Positions 26,855-36,041 of a stretch of 64,000 nucleotides of DNA are shown in pieces. Below the pieces are notes generated by a model. That model was not told the origin of the DNA and made no database searches. It saw nothing but the letters and a program-made list of their open reading frames with translations. The position numbers were made by a program, and so were the translations under genes. The stretch comes from Nitrospirota bacterium (lineage in GTDB: Bacteria; Nitrospirota; Thermodesulfovibrionia; Thermodesulfovibrionales; Dissulfurispiraceae). The stretch spans positions 1 to 64,000 of the forward strand of contig JAFGXL010000025.1 in assembly GCA_016936655.1 (NCBI GenBank), read 5' to 3'. Position 1 is the stretch's first letter, and each line of letters begins with the position of its first letter.

Positions 26855-27241
26855 ATGAAAGAGAGAATAGAAGAGATAGAAAAGACTTTTTATCCGCATT
26901 TCGTTGCTGAGGTAGTTGTTGTAATCTTTTTTTGCCTGCAGATTCTGATTGTCATTTCCATGCTTTTTGTGCCGGAGATGGGCAGACCGATAGATCTGTC
27001 CAGACAGTACCAGCCCAGACCGGAGTGGTATTTCTTGTGGCTCTTTGAGCTGGTGAAGTTTTTTCCGGGTTGGAGCGTAGTGGTAGGCACAGTAGTAGTG
27101 CCTCTGGCGTCTGTTTTGCTGCTTATGATGATGCCGTTTATTGATAGAGGTGGAAGCAGCTCAAAGATGGCATCTATAATCTTTTATCTCTTGCTTGTTA
27201 TGCCTGTGCTGCTCACGATATCTTATATTCTTAGCCACTGA
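26855..27241 (+). CDS. petD: Cytochrome b6f subunit IV-like protein
   Basis: C-terminal part of the split cytochrome b, 128 residues with three membrane helices. The Qo-site motif PEWY is in QPRPEWYFLWLFELVKFFPG near residue 50. Together with QcrA and PetB it forms the quinol-oxidising core, in this organism most likely for menaquinol. No cytochrome c1, cytochrome f or other electron-accepting subunit is encoded next to it. SD-like sequence is poor, and the gene starts 1 bp after petB, so coupled translation is likely. Confidence 0.92.
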   Translation: MKERIEEIEKTFYPHFVAEVVVVIFFCLQILIVISMLFVPEMGRPIDLSRQYQPRPEWYFLWLFELVKFFPGWSVVVGTVVVPLASVLLLMMMPFIDRGGSSSKMASIIFYLLLVMPVLLTISYILSH

Positions 27242-27289
27242 TCTGCAGGTTGTTGACATCCCAAACCTTAACCTCTTATTATCAACACA

Positions 27290-28288
27290 ATGTTCAAACT
27301 TCTCCTCGAGATAAAAGATCTGTCAGTGTATATTGATGACGGTAATCTGCGCTCAAAATTAGCTGCCTCAGGGCCAGCAGCTGTGTCAGGCATATCCTTC
27401 GGAATCAGAAAATCAGAGGTGTTCGGGCTTGTTGGAGAGAGCGGCTGCGGCAAGAGCCTCACAGCGCTTTCGATACTACGTATTTTGCCGCCAAACATAT
27501 CAGCATCAGGAAGCATACTTTTTAATTCTTCAGACCTGATGCAGCTGGATGAAGAGAGTATGCGTTTAAAAAGAGGCAAAGATATATCAATGATTTTTCA
27601 GGAGCCCATGACATCACTCAACCCTGTCCTTACCATAGGCAGACAGATACAAGAGATTTTGATCGAACATTCAGGCCTGTCAAAATCAGAAGCGATTGTA
27701 AAGGCTGAAGAGCTGCTTTCATTAGTGCTTATTCCTAATCCTGCCCAGAGATTGAGAGAATATCCCCATCAGCTCTCTGGAGGCATGAGACAACGGGTCA
27801 TGATAGCAATGGCTATAGCATGCAATCCTTCCCTGCTTATAGCAGATGAGCCTACAACAGCCCTTGATGTTACTATACAGTCACAGATACTTCGTCTGTT
27901 GCAGGAACTAAGGACTAGGATGAATATGGCTGTGCTGCTGATTACGCATGATCTTGGCATAATCGCTGAAAATGCAGACAGGGTTGCGATAATGTATGCA
28001 GGCAGAATAATGGAGCTTGCTGACGTAAAGAGGATTTTTGAAAACCCTCTAAACCCATATACGATAGGGCTGCTCAATTCTCTGCCTGTATCCAGAGGTA
28101 GCGAACTTAAGCCTATCCCCGGTTTTGTGCCTCCTCCTGAAAAGCAGAGTGCAGGATGCAGATTTTTTGACAGATGTTATGCAGCAACAGATGAGTGCAG
28201 TAAGATTGAGCCTCTTCTTTATGAAGCTGAAAAAGACCACTATGTGAGATGCCTGAGATGGAAAGAGATAACAAAAGCTGTCTGCTGA
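27290..28288 (+). CDS. Oligopeptide/dipeptide ABC transporter ATPase, DppD/OppD type
   Basis: ATPase of 332 residues for a peptide or nickel-type ABC importer. Walker A GESGCGKS, Walker B SLLIADEPTTALD and signature LSGGMRQRVMIAMA are intact. The C-terminal oligopeptide-binding extension has the GCRFFDRC cysteine motif. Overlaps the partner ATPase by about 30-40 bp. No permease or binding protein gene is adjacent, so the ligand is unknown. Confidence 0.92.
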   Translation: MFKLLLEIKDLSVYIDDGNLRSKLAASGPAAVSGISFGIRKSEVFGLVGESGCGKSLTALSILRILPPNISASGSILFNSSDLMQLDEESMRLKRGKDISMIFQEPMTSLNPVLTIGRQIQEILIEHSGLSKSEAIVKAEELLSLVLIPNPAQRLREYPHQLSGGMRQRVMIAMAIACNPSLLIADEPTTALDVTIQSQILRLLQELRTRMNMAVLLITHDLGIIAENADRVAIMYAGRIMELADVKRIFENPLNPYTIGLLNSLPVSRGSELKPIPGFVPPPEKQSAGCRFFDRCYAATDECSKIEPLLYEAEKDHYVRCLRWKEITKAVC

Positions 28289-29235
28289 AAACAGACAACC
28301 TTAAGAAGACCTTTGTCAGAAGCTCCGGATTTTCATCATCCGGCAGCGCAGTGAAAGCTCTTGATGGTGTGAGCTTCAGCATGGAAGCTGGTTCTGTATT
28401 TTCTCTTGTAGGGGAAAGCGGATGTGGCAAGTCCACTGTAGCACGGATTGTGCTGAGGCTGCTGCAACAGGATGAAGGAACTGTATATTTTAGGGGCAAG
28501 GATACCTCAGGCCTCAAAGGTGAGGCTCTCAAACAGTTCAGGCGTTCTGTACAGATGATTTTTCAGGATCCTTTTGCATCTCTTAATCCTAGAATGACTA
28601 TTGGATCAGCGCTTACAGAACCTTACAGAATTCATTGTATAAATAGAGCTTCAGATAATATTGTTGCTGCGGCAGAACTGTTACGCAAGGTTGGCCTTGG
28701 ATCTGATGCAATGAAGAAGTATCCGCACGAATTCAGCGGAGGCCAGAGGCAGCGTATATGTATAGCAAGGGCACTGACTGTATCTCCAGAGCTTATAGTA
28801 GCGGATGAGCCGCTCTCTGCGCTGGATGTATCTATACAGGCCCAGATAATTAATCTGCTTAAAGGCCTTATGTCTGAATCAGGATTTTCGCTTATGCTGA
28901 TAAGCCACGATCTTAATGTGGTGAGATATCTGAGTGACAGGGCTGCTGTTATGTATATGGGAAGGATAGTTGAGATGTCTGATGCTGGATCTCTCTTTGA
29001 CTCTCCTAAACATCCATACACAAGGCTGCTTCTTGAGTCAGCGCCCAAAATAGGATCAGAGTCTAGAACTAAAAAGGCAGCTATTGATGCTCGTAGCATT
29101 TATGCTGCACCCGCACAGATTGGCGGCTGCGCATTTTATCCCAGATGCAGCCAGAAGATGCAGCAATGCAAAAGCATTGAACCTTCACTAACCAATCATG
29201 GGGCAGGGCTGGTGGCCTGCCACCTCTACAACTGA
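28249..29235 (+). CDS. Oligopeptide/dipeptide ABC transporter ATPase, DppF/OppF type
   Basis: Second ATPase, 328 residues, forms a heterodimer with the one before it. Walker A GESGCGKST, Walker B LIVADEPLSALD and signature FSGGQRQRICIARAL are intact, and the C-terminus ends with the GGCAFYPRC-x-C extension. The start may be ATG 28249 or 28258; both lie inside the preceding gene. The pair stands without permeases, so these must be supplied from elsewhere. Confidence 0.92.
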   Translation: MPEMERDNKSCLLKTDNLKKTFVRSSGFSSSGSAVKALDGVSFSMEAGSVFSLVGESGCGKSTVARIVLRLLQQDEGTVYFRGKDTSGLKGEALKQFRRSVQMIFQDPFASLNPRMTIGSALTEPYRIHCINRASDNIVAAAELLRKVGLGSDAMKKYPHEFSGGQRQRICIARALTVSPELIVADEPLSALDVSIQAQIINLLKGLMSESGFSLMLISHDLNVVRYLSDRAAVMYMGRIVEMSDAGSLFDSPKHPYTRLLLESAPKIGSESRTKKAAIDARSIYAAPAQIGGCAFYPRCSQKMQQCKSIEPSLTNHGAGLVACHLYN

Positions 29236-29237
29236 TT

Positions 29238-30050
29238 ATGCTAGATTCAGCCAATGTAATACCGGCGTTTCTGCTTACAATAGGCGCAGGCCTGTCAACA
29301 GGAATAGGCAGCGCGATAGCCTTTTTTACGAACAAGACGAACACAAAGTTTCTATCTGTATCTCTCGGATTTTCTGCTGGTGTTATGCTCTATGTCGCTT
29401 TTGTGGAAATACTTGCCAAGTCCAGATCAGCTTTTGTTTCTGATCTTGGAGAGTCGACAGGAGCATGGGCGACTGCAGCAGCTTTTTTTGGAGGTATGCT
29501 CGTAATAGCCCTTATAGACAAGCTGGTGCCCGAGGCTGATAATCCTCATGAAGTGAGGAGGGTAGAGGAGATGAGCTGTCCATTGCCTGCTAAAGTGTGC
29601 GGACTTTTCAGGATGGGTATATTGTCTGCGCTCGCAATAGCCGTACATAATTTCCCTGAGGGATTAGCTACATTTATGTCAGCGATGGAGAGTCCTGTTC
29701 TAGGAAGTACTATTGCAGTTGCAGTGGCAATACATAATATACCTGAGGGCATAGCTGTATCTGTGCCTATATATTTTGCTACTGGCAGCAGGAAAAAAGC
29801 CTTTACCTACTCTTTTATTTCAGGATTGACAGAGCCAATTGGAGCGTTGATCGGTTATATCATACTCCTTCCATATTTCAATCAGATTGTGTTCGGTGCG
29901 CTTTTTGCCGCTGTGGCCGGAATTATGGTTTTTATTTCACTTGATGAGCTTTTGCCTTCTGCCAGAGAATATGGCGAGCACCATCTTTCTATTTACGGGC
30001 TTGTGGCGGGGATGATCGTAATATCAGTAAGTCTTATGCTTTTTATTTAG
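29238..30050 (+). CDS. zupT: ZIP-family zinc transporter, ZupT-like
   Basis: Divalent metal importer of the inner membrane, 270 residues with about eight helices. The paired metal-site helices carry HNFPEGLATF and HNIPEGIAVS, the ZupT hallmark. Starts 2 bp after the ABC ATPase, so likely in the same transcript. Ends overlapping the convergent tlpA-like gene by 8 bp. Zinc is the usual substrate; iron and manganese are also carried by some members. Confidence 0.93.
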   Translation: MLDSANVIPAFLLTIGAGLSTGIGSAIAFFTNKTNTKFLSVSLGFSAGVMLYVAFVEILAKSRSAFVSDLGESTGAWATAAAFFGGMLVIALIDKLVPEADNPHEVRRVEEMSCPLPAKVCGLFRMGILSALAIAVHNFPEGLATFMSAMESPVLGSTIAVAVAIHNIPEGIAVSVPIYFATGSRKKAFTYSFISGLTEPIGALIGYIILLPYFNQIVFGALFAAVAGIMVFISLDELLPSAREYGEHHLSIYGLVAGMIVISVSLMLFI

Positions 30051-30591
30051 CCAGCTTAATCAAATCTTCAATTTCCTGAACTCTTTTGCTGTCTGTCCAG
30101 TTCTGCTGACCCCTGAATATTTTTATCACCATGTCGTTTTTGTCCACCAGAATCGCTGCTGGCAGTGATGTAACATTGAATTTGCCCAGGGTTATCTCAA
30201 GGCTGCTGTCATAAATCATGACCAACCCTTCAGGAGCAGAAGCCTTGCTGTGCTGCGATCCAGGCTTTCCGGCATGAATGGATATGATCTTGAGTATGGA
30301 TTGATCAGTGATGATCCGGAGATGTTTAAGCGACTCTCTGTCAGGCATGCAGGCCGGGCATCTGTCTGACCAGAATACGATCAGCAAAACACTTCCCCTG
30401 AATGCAGACAAAGATGTTTTGTCAGATAGTGAAAAATCCGGCACTGCAGTGTTCAGCAGCTTCTCTGTTGTGAAAGGTGAGATTCTTTCGAATTCAGCGC
30501 TGCTGCTGGCGCATGGAAGCATCAGCAGGATGACAAATAAAAACGGGACAGTCTTTAAACTGCCCCGTAATCTGTATTTTGAATTGCACAT
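30043..30591 (-). CDS. TlpA-like thioredoxin-fold protein
   Basis: Exported thiol-disulfide protein, 182 residues. The first 32 residues are a signal peptide or anchor (hydrophobic 15-27). The redoxin domain has the site Cys78-Pro-Ala-Cys81 in FWSDRCPAC and the cis-Pro region in VTSLPAAILVD. ResA/TlpA proteins keep haem-binding or envelope cysteines reduced; this could serve the cytochromes. The start directly follows the dapA stop (TAG then ATG). Confidence 0.85.
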   Translation of the reverse strand: MCNSKYRLRGSLKTVPFLFVILLMLPCASSSAEFERISPFTTEKLLNTAVPDFSLSDKTSLSAFRGSVLLIVFWSDRCPACMPDRESLKHLRIITDQSILKIISIHAGKPGSQHSKASAPEGLVMIYDSSLEITLGKFNVTSLPAAILVDKNDMVIKIFRGQQNWTDSKRVQEIEDLIKLAK

Positions 30592-31467
30592 CTACTTTAT
30601 CAGACCGGTTGCCCTGAGCGTAGCGGTAAGCTTTGTCTTGTTAGCCTCGGCCATTTCACAGAGAGGAAGTCTGAACTCTTCCTCAACCTTTCCCATAAGC
30701 GCCAGAGCAGTTTTGACAGGTATAGGGTTTGTCTCTATAAACATTGCAGCATTAAGAGGCTCAAGTTTGAAATGTATCTTTCTTGCAGCATCAATATCGC
30801 CCTTAGCGAGAGCATTGCACATATCCGCCATCTGCCCGGGTACAATGTTGGCAGTAACAGATATGCTTCCGCATCCTCCCAAAGCGTAAAGAGGCAGTGT
30901 TGTGAAGTCATCTCCGGAGAGTACGAGAAATGAGTCGCCGCATAGCCTTATCAGTTCGCTCGCCTGTTTCATGTCTCCTGTTGCTTCCTTTACTCCCACG
31001 ATATTTTTTATTTCAGCAAGCCTTGCGACTGTGGAGGGCAGCATGTTAAGCGCTGTCCTGCCCGGCACATTGTAGAGCAGAATAGGAATATCAACAGATT
31101 CGGCTATCACCTTGTAGTGCCTGTATAGACCTTCCTGAGTGGGTTTGTTGTAATACGGAGCAACAATAAGCGCTCCGTCAGCGCCCAGCTCTTTTGCCTT
31201 CTTTGTTATTAGTATCGCCTCATCGGTTGAGTTCGCTCCTGTTCCTGCCACAACAGGCATCCGGCCGTTTGCAACTTTGACAGCAACTTCAATCACCCTG
31301 TAGTGTTCATCAAAGTCCAGTGTTGCGGATTCGCCTGTAGTGCCGCATGGCACAATGCCGTGTGTTCCCTGTGATATATGCCATTCGATGAGCTCAGAAA
31401 AAGAGTTTTCATCGAATTTGCCGTTCTTAAAAGGTGTTACCAGTGCTACATATGAACCTCTGAACAT
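30592..31467 (-). CDS. dapA: 4-hydroxy-tetrahydrodipicolinate synthase
   Basis: Condenses pyruvate and aspartate semialdehyde, the first step of the diaminopimelate branch. The Schiff-base Lys160 is in VGVKEATGD; the conserved GTTGESATL and YNVPGRT (Tyr of the catalytic triad) are present. The 291 residues are standard. AAGGAGGGAG precedes the ATG. Part of the minus-strand lysine unit lysA-dapF-PilZ-like-dapA. Confidence 0.96.
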   Translation of the reverse strand: MFRGSYVALVTPFKNGKFDENSFSELIEWHISQGTHGIVPCGTTGESATLDFDEHYRVIEVAVKVANGRMPVVAGTGANSTDEAILITKKAKELGADGALIVAPYYNKPTQEGLYRHYKVIAESVDIPILLYNVPGRTALNMLPSTVARLAEIKNIVGVKEATGDMKQASELIRLCGDSFLVLSGDDFTTLPLYALGGCGSISVTANIVPGQMADMCNALAKGDIDAARKIHFKLEPLNAAMFIETNPIPVKTALALMGKVEEEFRLPLCEMAEANKTKLTATLRATGLIK

Positions 31468-31480
31468 GCTGCTCCCTCCT

Positions 31481-31759
31481 TCAGTTTATAACGCAGAGTC
31501 CTGCCTTGTACCTTCCGTCAGCCTGTTTGCACCACTGTACAACTGCTGATTTTACAGAAGCCGGCTCTTCGCTCTTTATTATGACAATCTGCCCCTGTTT
31601 GAGACAGCAGTCACAGATTATTCCGAAGCCGTCTGATGATGAGTCTCTAACAACACAATCGCATACTCCATGTTTGCGGTCGCAATAGATGAAATACTTG
31701 CTTGAACCAGCTTCTGTTCTGCGTTTTGTTTTGCGCTTATCCATGCATGGCTCTGTCAT
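31481..31759 (-). CDS. Small PilZ-like protein
   Basis: 92 residues, probably a PilZ-type domain. Basic residues KRKTKRR near the N-terminus stand where PilZ has RxxxR, and VRDSSSDGFGI stands where it has D/NxSxxG; a final VVQWCKQADGRYKAGLCV fits the last strands. PilZ domains bind cyclic di-GMP. Seven cysteines in 92 residues are odd. Its ATG overlaps the dapF stop (ATGA), and dapA follows after 13 bp. The identification rests on a motif pattern in a short protein. Confidence 0.55.
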   Translation of the reverse strand: MTEPCMDKRKTKRRTEAGSSKYFIYCDRKHGVCDCVVRDSSSDGFGIICDCCLKQGQIVIIKSEEPASVKSAVVQWCKQADGRYKAGLCVIN

Positions 31760-32595
31760 AATTTTATTACCCCCTCGAACACTTCAGCAGCAGGACCTGT
31801 CATATAGACATGGTTGTCAGCAGCCCACTCGATGAGCAGGTTGCCCCCTGTAAGATGTATTGTAACTTTTCTCTCAACAAGATTTTTTGCCATGGCAGCA
31901 ACACCCGATGCTGATGCGCCTGTACCGCAGGCGAGCGTCTCGCCTGAACCCCTCTCCCAGACGCGCATGCTGAGCTCTTTGCTGTCGAGTTTTCTGATAA
32001 ACTCCACATTTGTCCGCTTTGGAAAGAGGCGGTGGTTCTCTATAATGGAGCCGTAGCGCTGCACATTAAATGCGCTGATATCCTCATCAATAAATATAAC
32101 TGCATGAGGATTTCCCATAGATACGAATGTGAGTCTGAACTCCCTGTCGTCTATTGTGAGAGGATAGTCCATTACAGGCATGCTTATGTCAGCAGGCGCC
32201 GGTATCTTTACAGGTATGAGTGCAGGATCAAATATCGGCTCGCCCATGTCCACCCTCACCATGTTTCCATTCTTTTTTGGCCTGATTATGCCTGCGAGTG
32301 TCTCCACATCCAGAGTCTCCTTGTCTGAAAGCTTCCTGTCCCAGATATATTTTGCGAAGCAGCGTATACCGTTGCCGCACATCTCCACCTCGCTGCCGTC
32401 AGCATTGAGTATCTTCATCATGAAGTCTGCCTTGTCTGAATTATATAGCAGCAGTATCTGATCTGCTCCTATGCCAAATCTGCGGTCAGCCAGTTTTTTT
32501 GCGAGAGAAGGCAGATCAGGAAGATTGATTGACCTGCAATCTATCATGATAAAGTCATTGCCGAGTCCATGCATTTTTGTGAAGTTCAGAATCAT
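31756..32595 (-). CDS. dapF: Diaminopimelate epimerase
   Basis: Converts LL- to meso-diaminopimelate for lysine and cell wall. Active-site cysteines are in EMCGNGIRCFAKY and LACGTGASASG. The conserved start MILNFTKMHGLGNDF is at 32595, one base after lysA; the frame extends 18 residues upstream into lysA, but that part is not conserved. The 279 residues match the family. Confidence 0.95.
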   Translation of the reverse strand: MILNFTKMHGLGNDFIMIDCRSINLPDLPSLAKKLADRRFGIGADQILLLYNSDKADFMMKILNADGSEVEMCGNGIRCFAKYIWDRKLSDKETLDVETLAGIIRPKKNGNMVRVDMGEPIFDPALIPVKIPAPADISMPVMDYPLTIDDREFRLTFVSMGNPHAVIFIDEDISAFNVQRYGSIIENHRLFPKRTNVEFIRKLDSKELSMRVWERGSGETLACGTGASASGVAAMAKNLVERKVTIHLTGGNLLIEWAADNHVYMTGPAAEVFEGVIKL

Positions 32596-32596
32596 T

Positions 32597-33850
32597 TTAT
32601 ATGAGCTCCGGAATGATCTCGCCATTAACCAGATCATTGAGAGTTTCACGTTTTCTGATCAGGGCATATTTTTTGCCTTTAACCATTACCTCTGCGGGCC
32701 TTGGTCTGCTGTTGTAGTTTGATGACATGGAAAACCCGTAAGCTCCGGCGCTCATAACAGCGAGAAGTTCTCCCTGTTTAATCTTTTGGAGCTTTCTGCC
32801 GCGGGCAAGGAAGTCGCCTGATTCGCATATCGGGCCTACCACATCAGCTATGACAAAATCTCTTCTGTTTTTAACAACAGGTTGTATGTGGTGATATGCA
32901 TCATAAAGCGACGGTCTCATGAGGTCATTCATGCCTGCATCGACGATGAAAAACTCCTTGCCCTCGCCTTTTTTCAGGTATAGCACTTTTGTAACGAGGA
33001 TGCCGGCGTTGCCCACGATTGATCTGCCAGGTTCAAGTACAACAGTAAGATCCCTGCGTTTTAGAAATGGAAGCAGCTTTTTTGCGAGATCAGACGGCTC
33101 AGGAGGCGTCTCTTTGCTGTATGTTATGCCGAGTCCTCCGCCCAAGTCGAGATACTTTATGTTTATGCCGTTGTCCTTAAGTGTGTCAACAAGAACAAGT
33201 ATTTTTTTGAGCGCATCAACAAAAGGCGATGCCTTTGTGAGCTGAGAGCCGATATGTTTGTGTATGCCTACGACCTCGATATTTTTGAGTCTGCTGGCTA
33301 GCTTGTAGTGCTCAAGTCCGTTTTCTATAGGGATGCCGAACTTATGCTTTTTCATTCCTGTTGATATGTAGGCATGAGTTTTTGCGTCAACATCTGGATT
33401 TATCCTGAGCGCAATCGGAGCCTTTGTCTTCATCAATCCTGCTATTCTATCCATCTCTCGCAGCTCATTTTCAGACTCAACATTGAACATCATAATTTTG
33501 GTTTTTAGTGCATACCTGATCTCTTCTTCTGTCTTACCCACTCCTGCATATACGATCTTTTTAGCAGGAACTCCGGCTTTCAGTGCTCTGAAAAGCTCTC
33601 CGCCAGAGACGACATCAGCGCCGCCGCCGTTCTTTGCAAAGAGATTGAGCACAGCTGAGTTTGAGTTCGACTTTGCTGCAAAACATACTACATGTTTTAC
33701 AGAGCTGAATGCATCTTTATAAGCATTTAAATGCTTGAGCAGAGTTTTATGGCTATAAATATAAAGCGGGCTGCCGAACTCTTCCACCAGTTTTTTAACA
33801 GGCACATCTTCTGCGTAGAGTTCATTTTTTTTGTACTGAAAAAAATTCAT
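32597..33850 (-). CDS. lysA: Diaminopimelate decarboxylase
   Basis: PLP enzyme making lysine from meso-diaminopimelate, 417 residues. PLP Lys60 is in CFAAKSNSN; HKHIGSQ, LGGGLGI, EPGRSIVGNAG, and the C-terminal GPICESGDFLA (active-site Cys) and GAYGFSMSSNYNSRPRP complete the pattern. CGGAG precedes the ATG. First gene of the minus-strand lysine unit. Confidence 0.96.
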   Translation of the reverse strand: MNFFQYKKNELYAEDVPVKKLVEEFGSPLYIYSHKTLLKHLNAYKDAFSSVKHVVCFAAKSNSNSAVLNLFAKNGGGADVVSGGELFRALKAGVPAKKIVYAGVGKTEEEIRYALKTKIMMFNVESENELREMDRIAGLMKTKAPIALRINPDVDAKTHAYISTGMKKHKFGIPIENGLEHYKLASRLKNIEVVGIHKHIGSQLTKASPFVDALKKILVLVDTLKDNGINIKYLDLGGGLGITYSKETPPEPSDLAKKLLPFLKRRDLTVVLEPGRSIVGNAGILVTKVLYLKKGEGKEFFIVDAGMNDLMRPSLYDAYHHIQPVVKNRRDFVIADVVGPICESGDFLARGRKLQKIKQGELLAVMSAGAYGFSMSSNYNSRPRPAEVMVKGKKYALIRKRETLNDLVNGEIIPELI

Positions 33851-33885
33851 TATTACTCCGTTTATTGTTTGATTTTTTTAATTGT

Positions 33886-33914
33886 TTTTTAACATAATAA
33901 GCCGAAAAAGTCAA
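33886..33914 (-). promoter_or_regulatory. Probable promoter of the lysine operon
   Basis: On the minus strand: TTGACT (33914-33909), 17-bp spacer, TAAAAA (33891-33886). The transcript would start near 33879, giving a leader of about 30 bases with CGGAG. The intergenic space to acn (33851-34064) is AT-rich and presumably holds both divergent promoters; the acn promoter was not identified. Confidence 0.45.
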
Positions 33915-34064
33915 AAGAATCAGCTTGTCTTCAGGCTGTTTTTCCTGTTCCGGACCGGCAAAAAAAAAGATTGAGAGGCTGCGGGAGCCGTGATGGCGCA
34001 TAATATAAATACAGATCGGATGGTTCGATTTTTTTGATATCCAGATTTTCAAGGAGTCATATTA

Positions 34065-36002
34065 ATGGCAAAAAATATTGTTCAGAAGATTTTTGAAGCT
34101 CACAAGGTTAGCGGAGATATTGAGGCAGGCAAGACAATAGCTCTCAAGGTGGATCATGTCTATACCCAGGATGCGACAGGCACAATGGCATGGCTCGAGT
34201 TCGAATCAATAGGCATAGACCGCGTGAAGGTGCCGCTTGCTGTCTCTTATGTTGATCACAACACTCTCCAGTCTAATTTCATGAATGCTGATGATCATCT
34301 CTTTTTACAGACAGCAGCCCAGAAGTTTGGCGCGTATTTTTCGCGTCCAGGCAACGGCATTTCTCACCAGATACATCTCGAGAGATTCGGCGCTCCCGGC
34401 AAGATAGCGCTCGGCACAGACAGCCATACACCAACCGGCGGCGGCATAGGCATGATCGCAATCGGCGTCGGAGGGCTTGAGGCTGCGACAGTCATGGCAG
34501 GCGCTGCGTTCGAGATGGCCATGCCAAAAATCGTCCAGATAAAACTCACAGGAAAGTTGAACAGACCATATGTGACAGCCATGGATGTGATACTCACAAT
34601 TCTTAAAAAACTCACCGTCAAGGGCGGAGTCGGAAAGATATTCGAATATGGTGGCCCAGGTGTTGCTGATCTGAATGTGACAGAGAGAGCGACCATAACA
34701 AACATGGGCGCAGAGCTCGGCGCTACAACATCCATATTCCCGAGTGATGAGAGGACTCTTGCGCATCTGAGGGTGCAGAAAAGGGCAGAAGGCTGGACAG
34801 AGCTGAAGGCTGATGCGGATGCGCAGTACGATGAGGTGATAGAGCTTGATCTGTGCAGTGTAGAGCCGATGATAGCACAGCCGCACATGCCTGACAAGGT
34901 TGTTGCCATTGGCGAGCTTGCAGGCAAAAAGGTTAATCAGGTTTGCATTGGCAGCTGCACAAACTCATCATTTCAGGCGATGAAGACGGTTGCGCTTATT
35001 CTCAAAGGCAGGAGTGTTGCAGACTCTGTGAACCTGCTGATAAATCCGGGATCAAAACAGGTGTACGAGAAATTATCAAGAGAGGGGCTTGCTGCTGACA
35101 TGATAGCAGCAGGAGCGCGCATGATGGAGGCATCATGCGGTCCATGTATCGGCATGGGCGGAGCGCCTGGCAGCGGACAGGTCTCTGTAAGGTCATACAA
35201 CAGAAACTTTGAGGGCAGGTCAGGCACAAAGGACGCACAGGTCTATCTTGCAGGCCCTGTTGCCTGTGCCATAATAGCGCTAAAGGGCGAGATGATCGAC
35301 CCCAGAGATGCTGGCATAGCAGTTGAAGAGGTTGCTGAGCCGCAGGATGCATTGATAAACGACAACATGCTGATCAAGCCTCTTGCTGATACAAGCAGCA
35401 TAAAGATAGTAAAAGGCCCGAACATAAAGGATGTGCCTGTGAAGGAGCCGCTCTCAAAAGAGATAGAGGCAGAGGTGCTGCTGAAGCTCGGCAGCAACAT
35501 CACAACTGATGACATAATGCCTGCGGGCTCAAAGGTTCTGCCGTTCAGGTCGAACATTCCTGCAATATCTGAGTTTGTATTTGAGAACATAGACAAGACA
35601 TTCAGCAGTCGTGCGCAGGAAGCAAAGGCAAAGGGCGGCAGCATTATTGTAGGAGCGGAGAATTACGGTCAGGGCTCATCAAGAGAGCATGCTGCCATAG
35701 CGCCTATGTATCTGGGAGTGCAGGCTGTAATAGCTCACACATTTGCCAGAATACATAGAGCGAATCTGATAAACTTCGGCATACTTCCTTTGCAGTTTAA
35801 ATCTGAGGAGGATTACGAAAAGGTATCTCAGGGCGACAGACTGGCTATAAGAAATACAATTGATGCTGTAAACGGAGATCAGATTTTCAAAATAGAGAAT
35901 CTTACAAATAAGATGTTTTTTGATGTTGTCGCTAACCTGAATGAGAGAGAGAAGATGTTGATACTTAGCGGCGGACTGCTGCCTTACACAAGGCAGTGCT
36001 AA
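34065..36002 (+). CDS. acn: Aconitate hydratase
   Basis: 4Fe-4S enzyme of the citric acid cycle interconverting citrate and isocitrate. Cluster cysteines are in CIGSCTNSS and SCGPCIGMGG. GTDSHTPTGGGIGMIAIGVGG and the swivelling C-terminal domain with AENYGQGSSREHAA are intact. The 645 residues match the shorter mitochondrial-like bacterial form. Homoaconitase or isopropylmalate isomerase are less likely because of this length and single-chain form. AGGAGT upstream of ATG. Confidence 0.93.
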   Translation: MAKNIVQKIFEAHKVSGDIEAGKTIALKVDHVYTQDATGTMAWLEFESIGIDRVKVPLAVSYVDHNTLQSNFMNADDHLFLQTAAQKFGAYFSRPGNGISHQIHLERFGAPGKIALGTDSHTPTGGGIGMIAIGVGGLEAATVMAGAAFEMAMPKIVQIKLTGKLNRPYVTAMDVILTILKKLTVKGGVGKIFEYGGPGVADLNVTERATITNMGAELGATTSIFPSDERTLAHLRVQKRAEGWTELKADADAQYDEVIELDLCSVEPMIAQPHMPDKVVAIGELAGKKVNQVCIGSCTNSSFQAMKTVALILKGRSVADSVNLLINPGSKQVYEKLSREGLAADMIAAGARMMEASCGPCIGMGGAPGSGQVSVRSYNRNFEGRSGTKDAQVYLAGPVACAIIALKGEMIDPRDAGIAVEEVAEPQDALINDNMLIKPLADTSSIKIVKGPNIKDVPVKEPLSKEIEAEVLLKLGSNITTDDIMPAGSKVLPFRSNIPAISEFVFENIDKTFSSRAQEAKAKGGSIIVGAENYGQGSSREHAAIAPMYLGVQAVIAHTFARIHRANLINFGILPLQFKSEEDYEKVSQGDRLAIRNTIDAVNGDQIFKIENLTNKMFFDVVANLNEREKMLILSGGLLPYTRQC

Positions 36003-36041
36003 CATATTTGCAGCCAACAGAATCTGTGGAGGTCTTTTGAT

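Noticed and set aside
32596-32649. 18-residue N-terminal extension of dapF
   Set aside because: It lies inside lysA and is not conserved; the MILNFTKMHGLGND start is standard.
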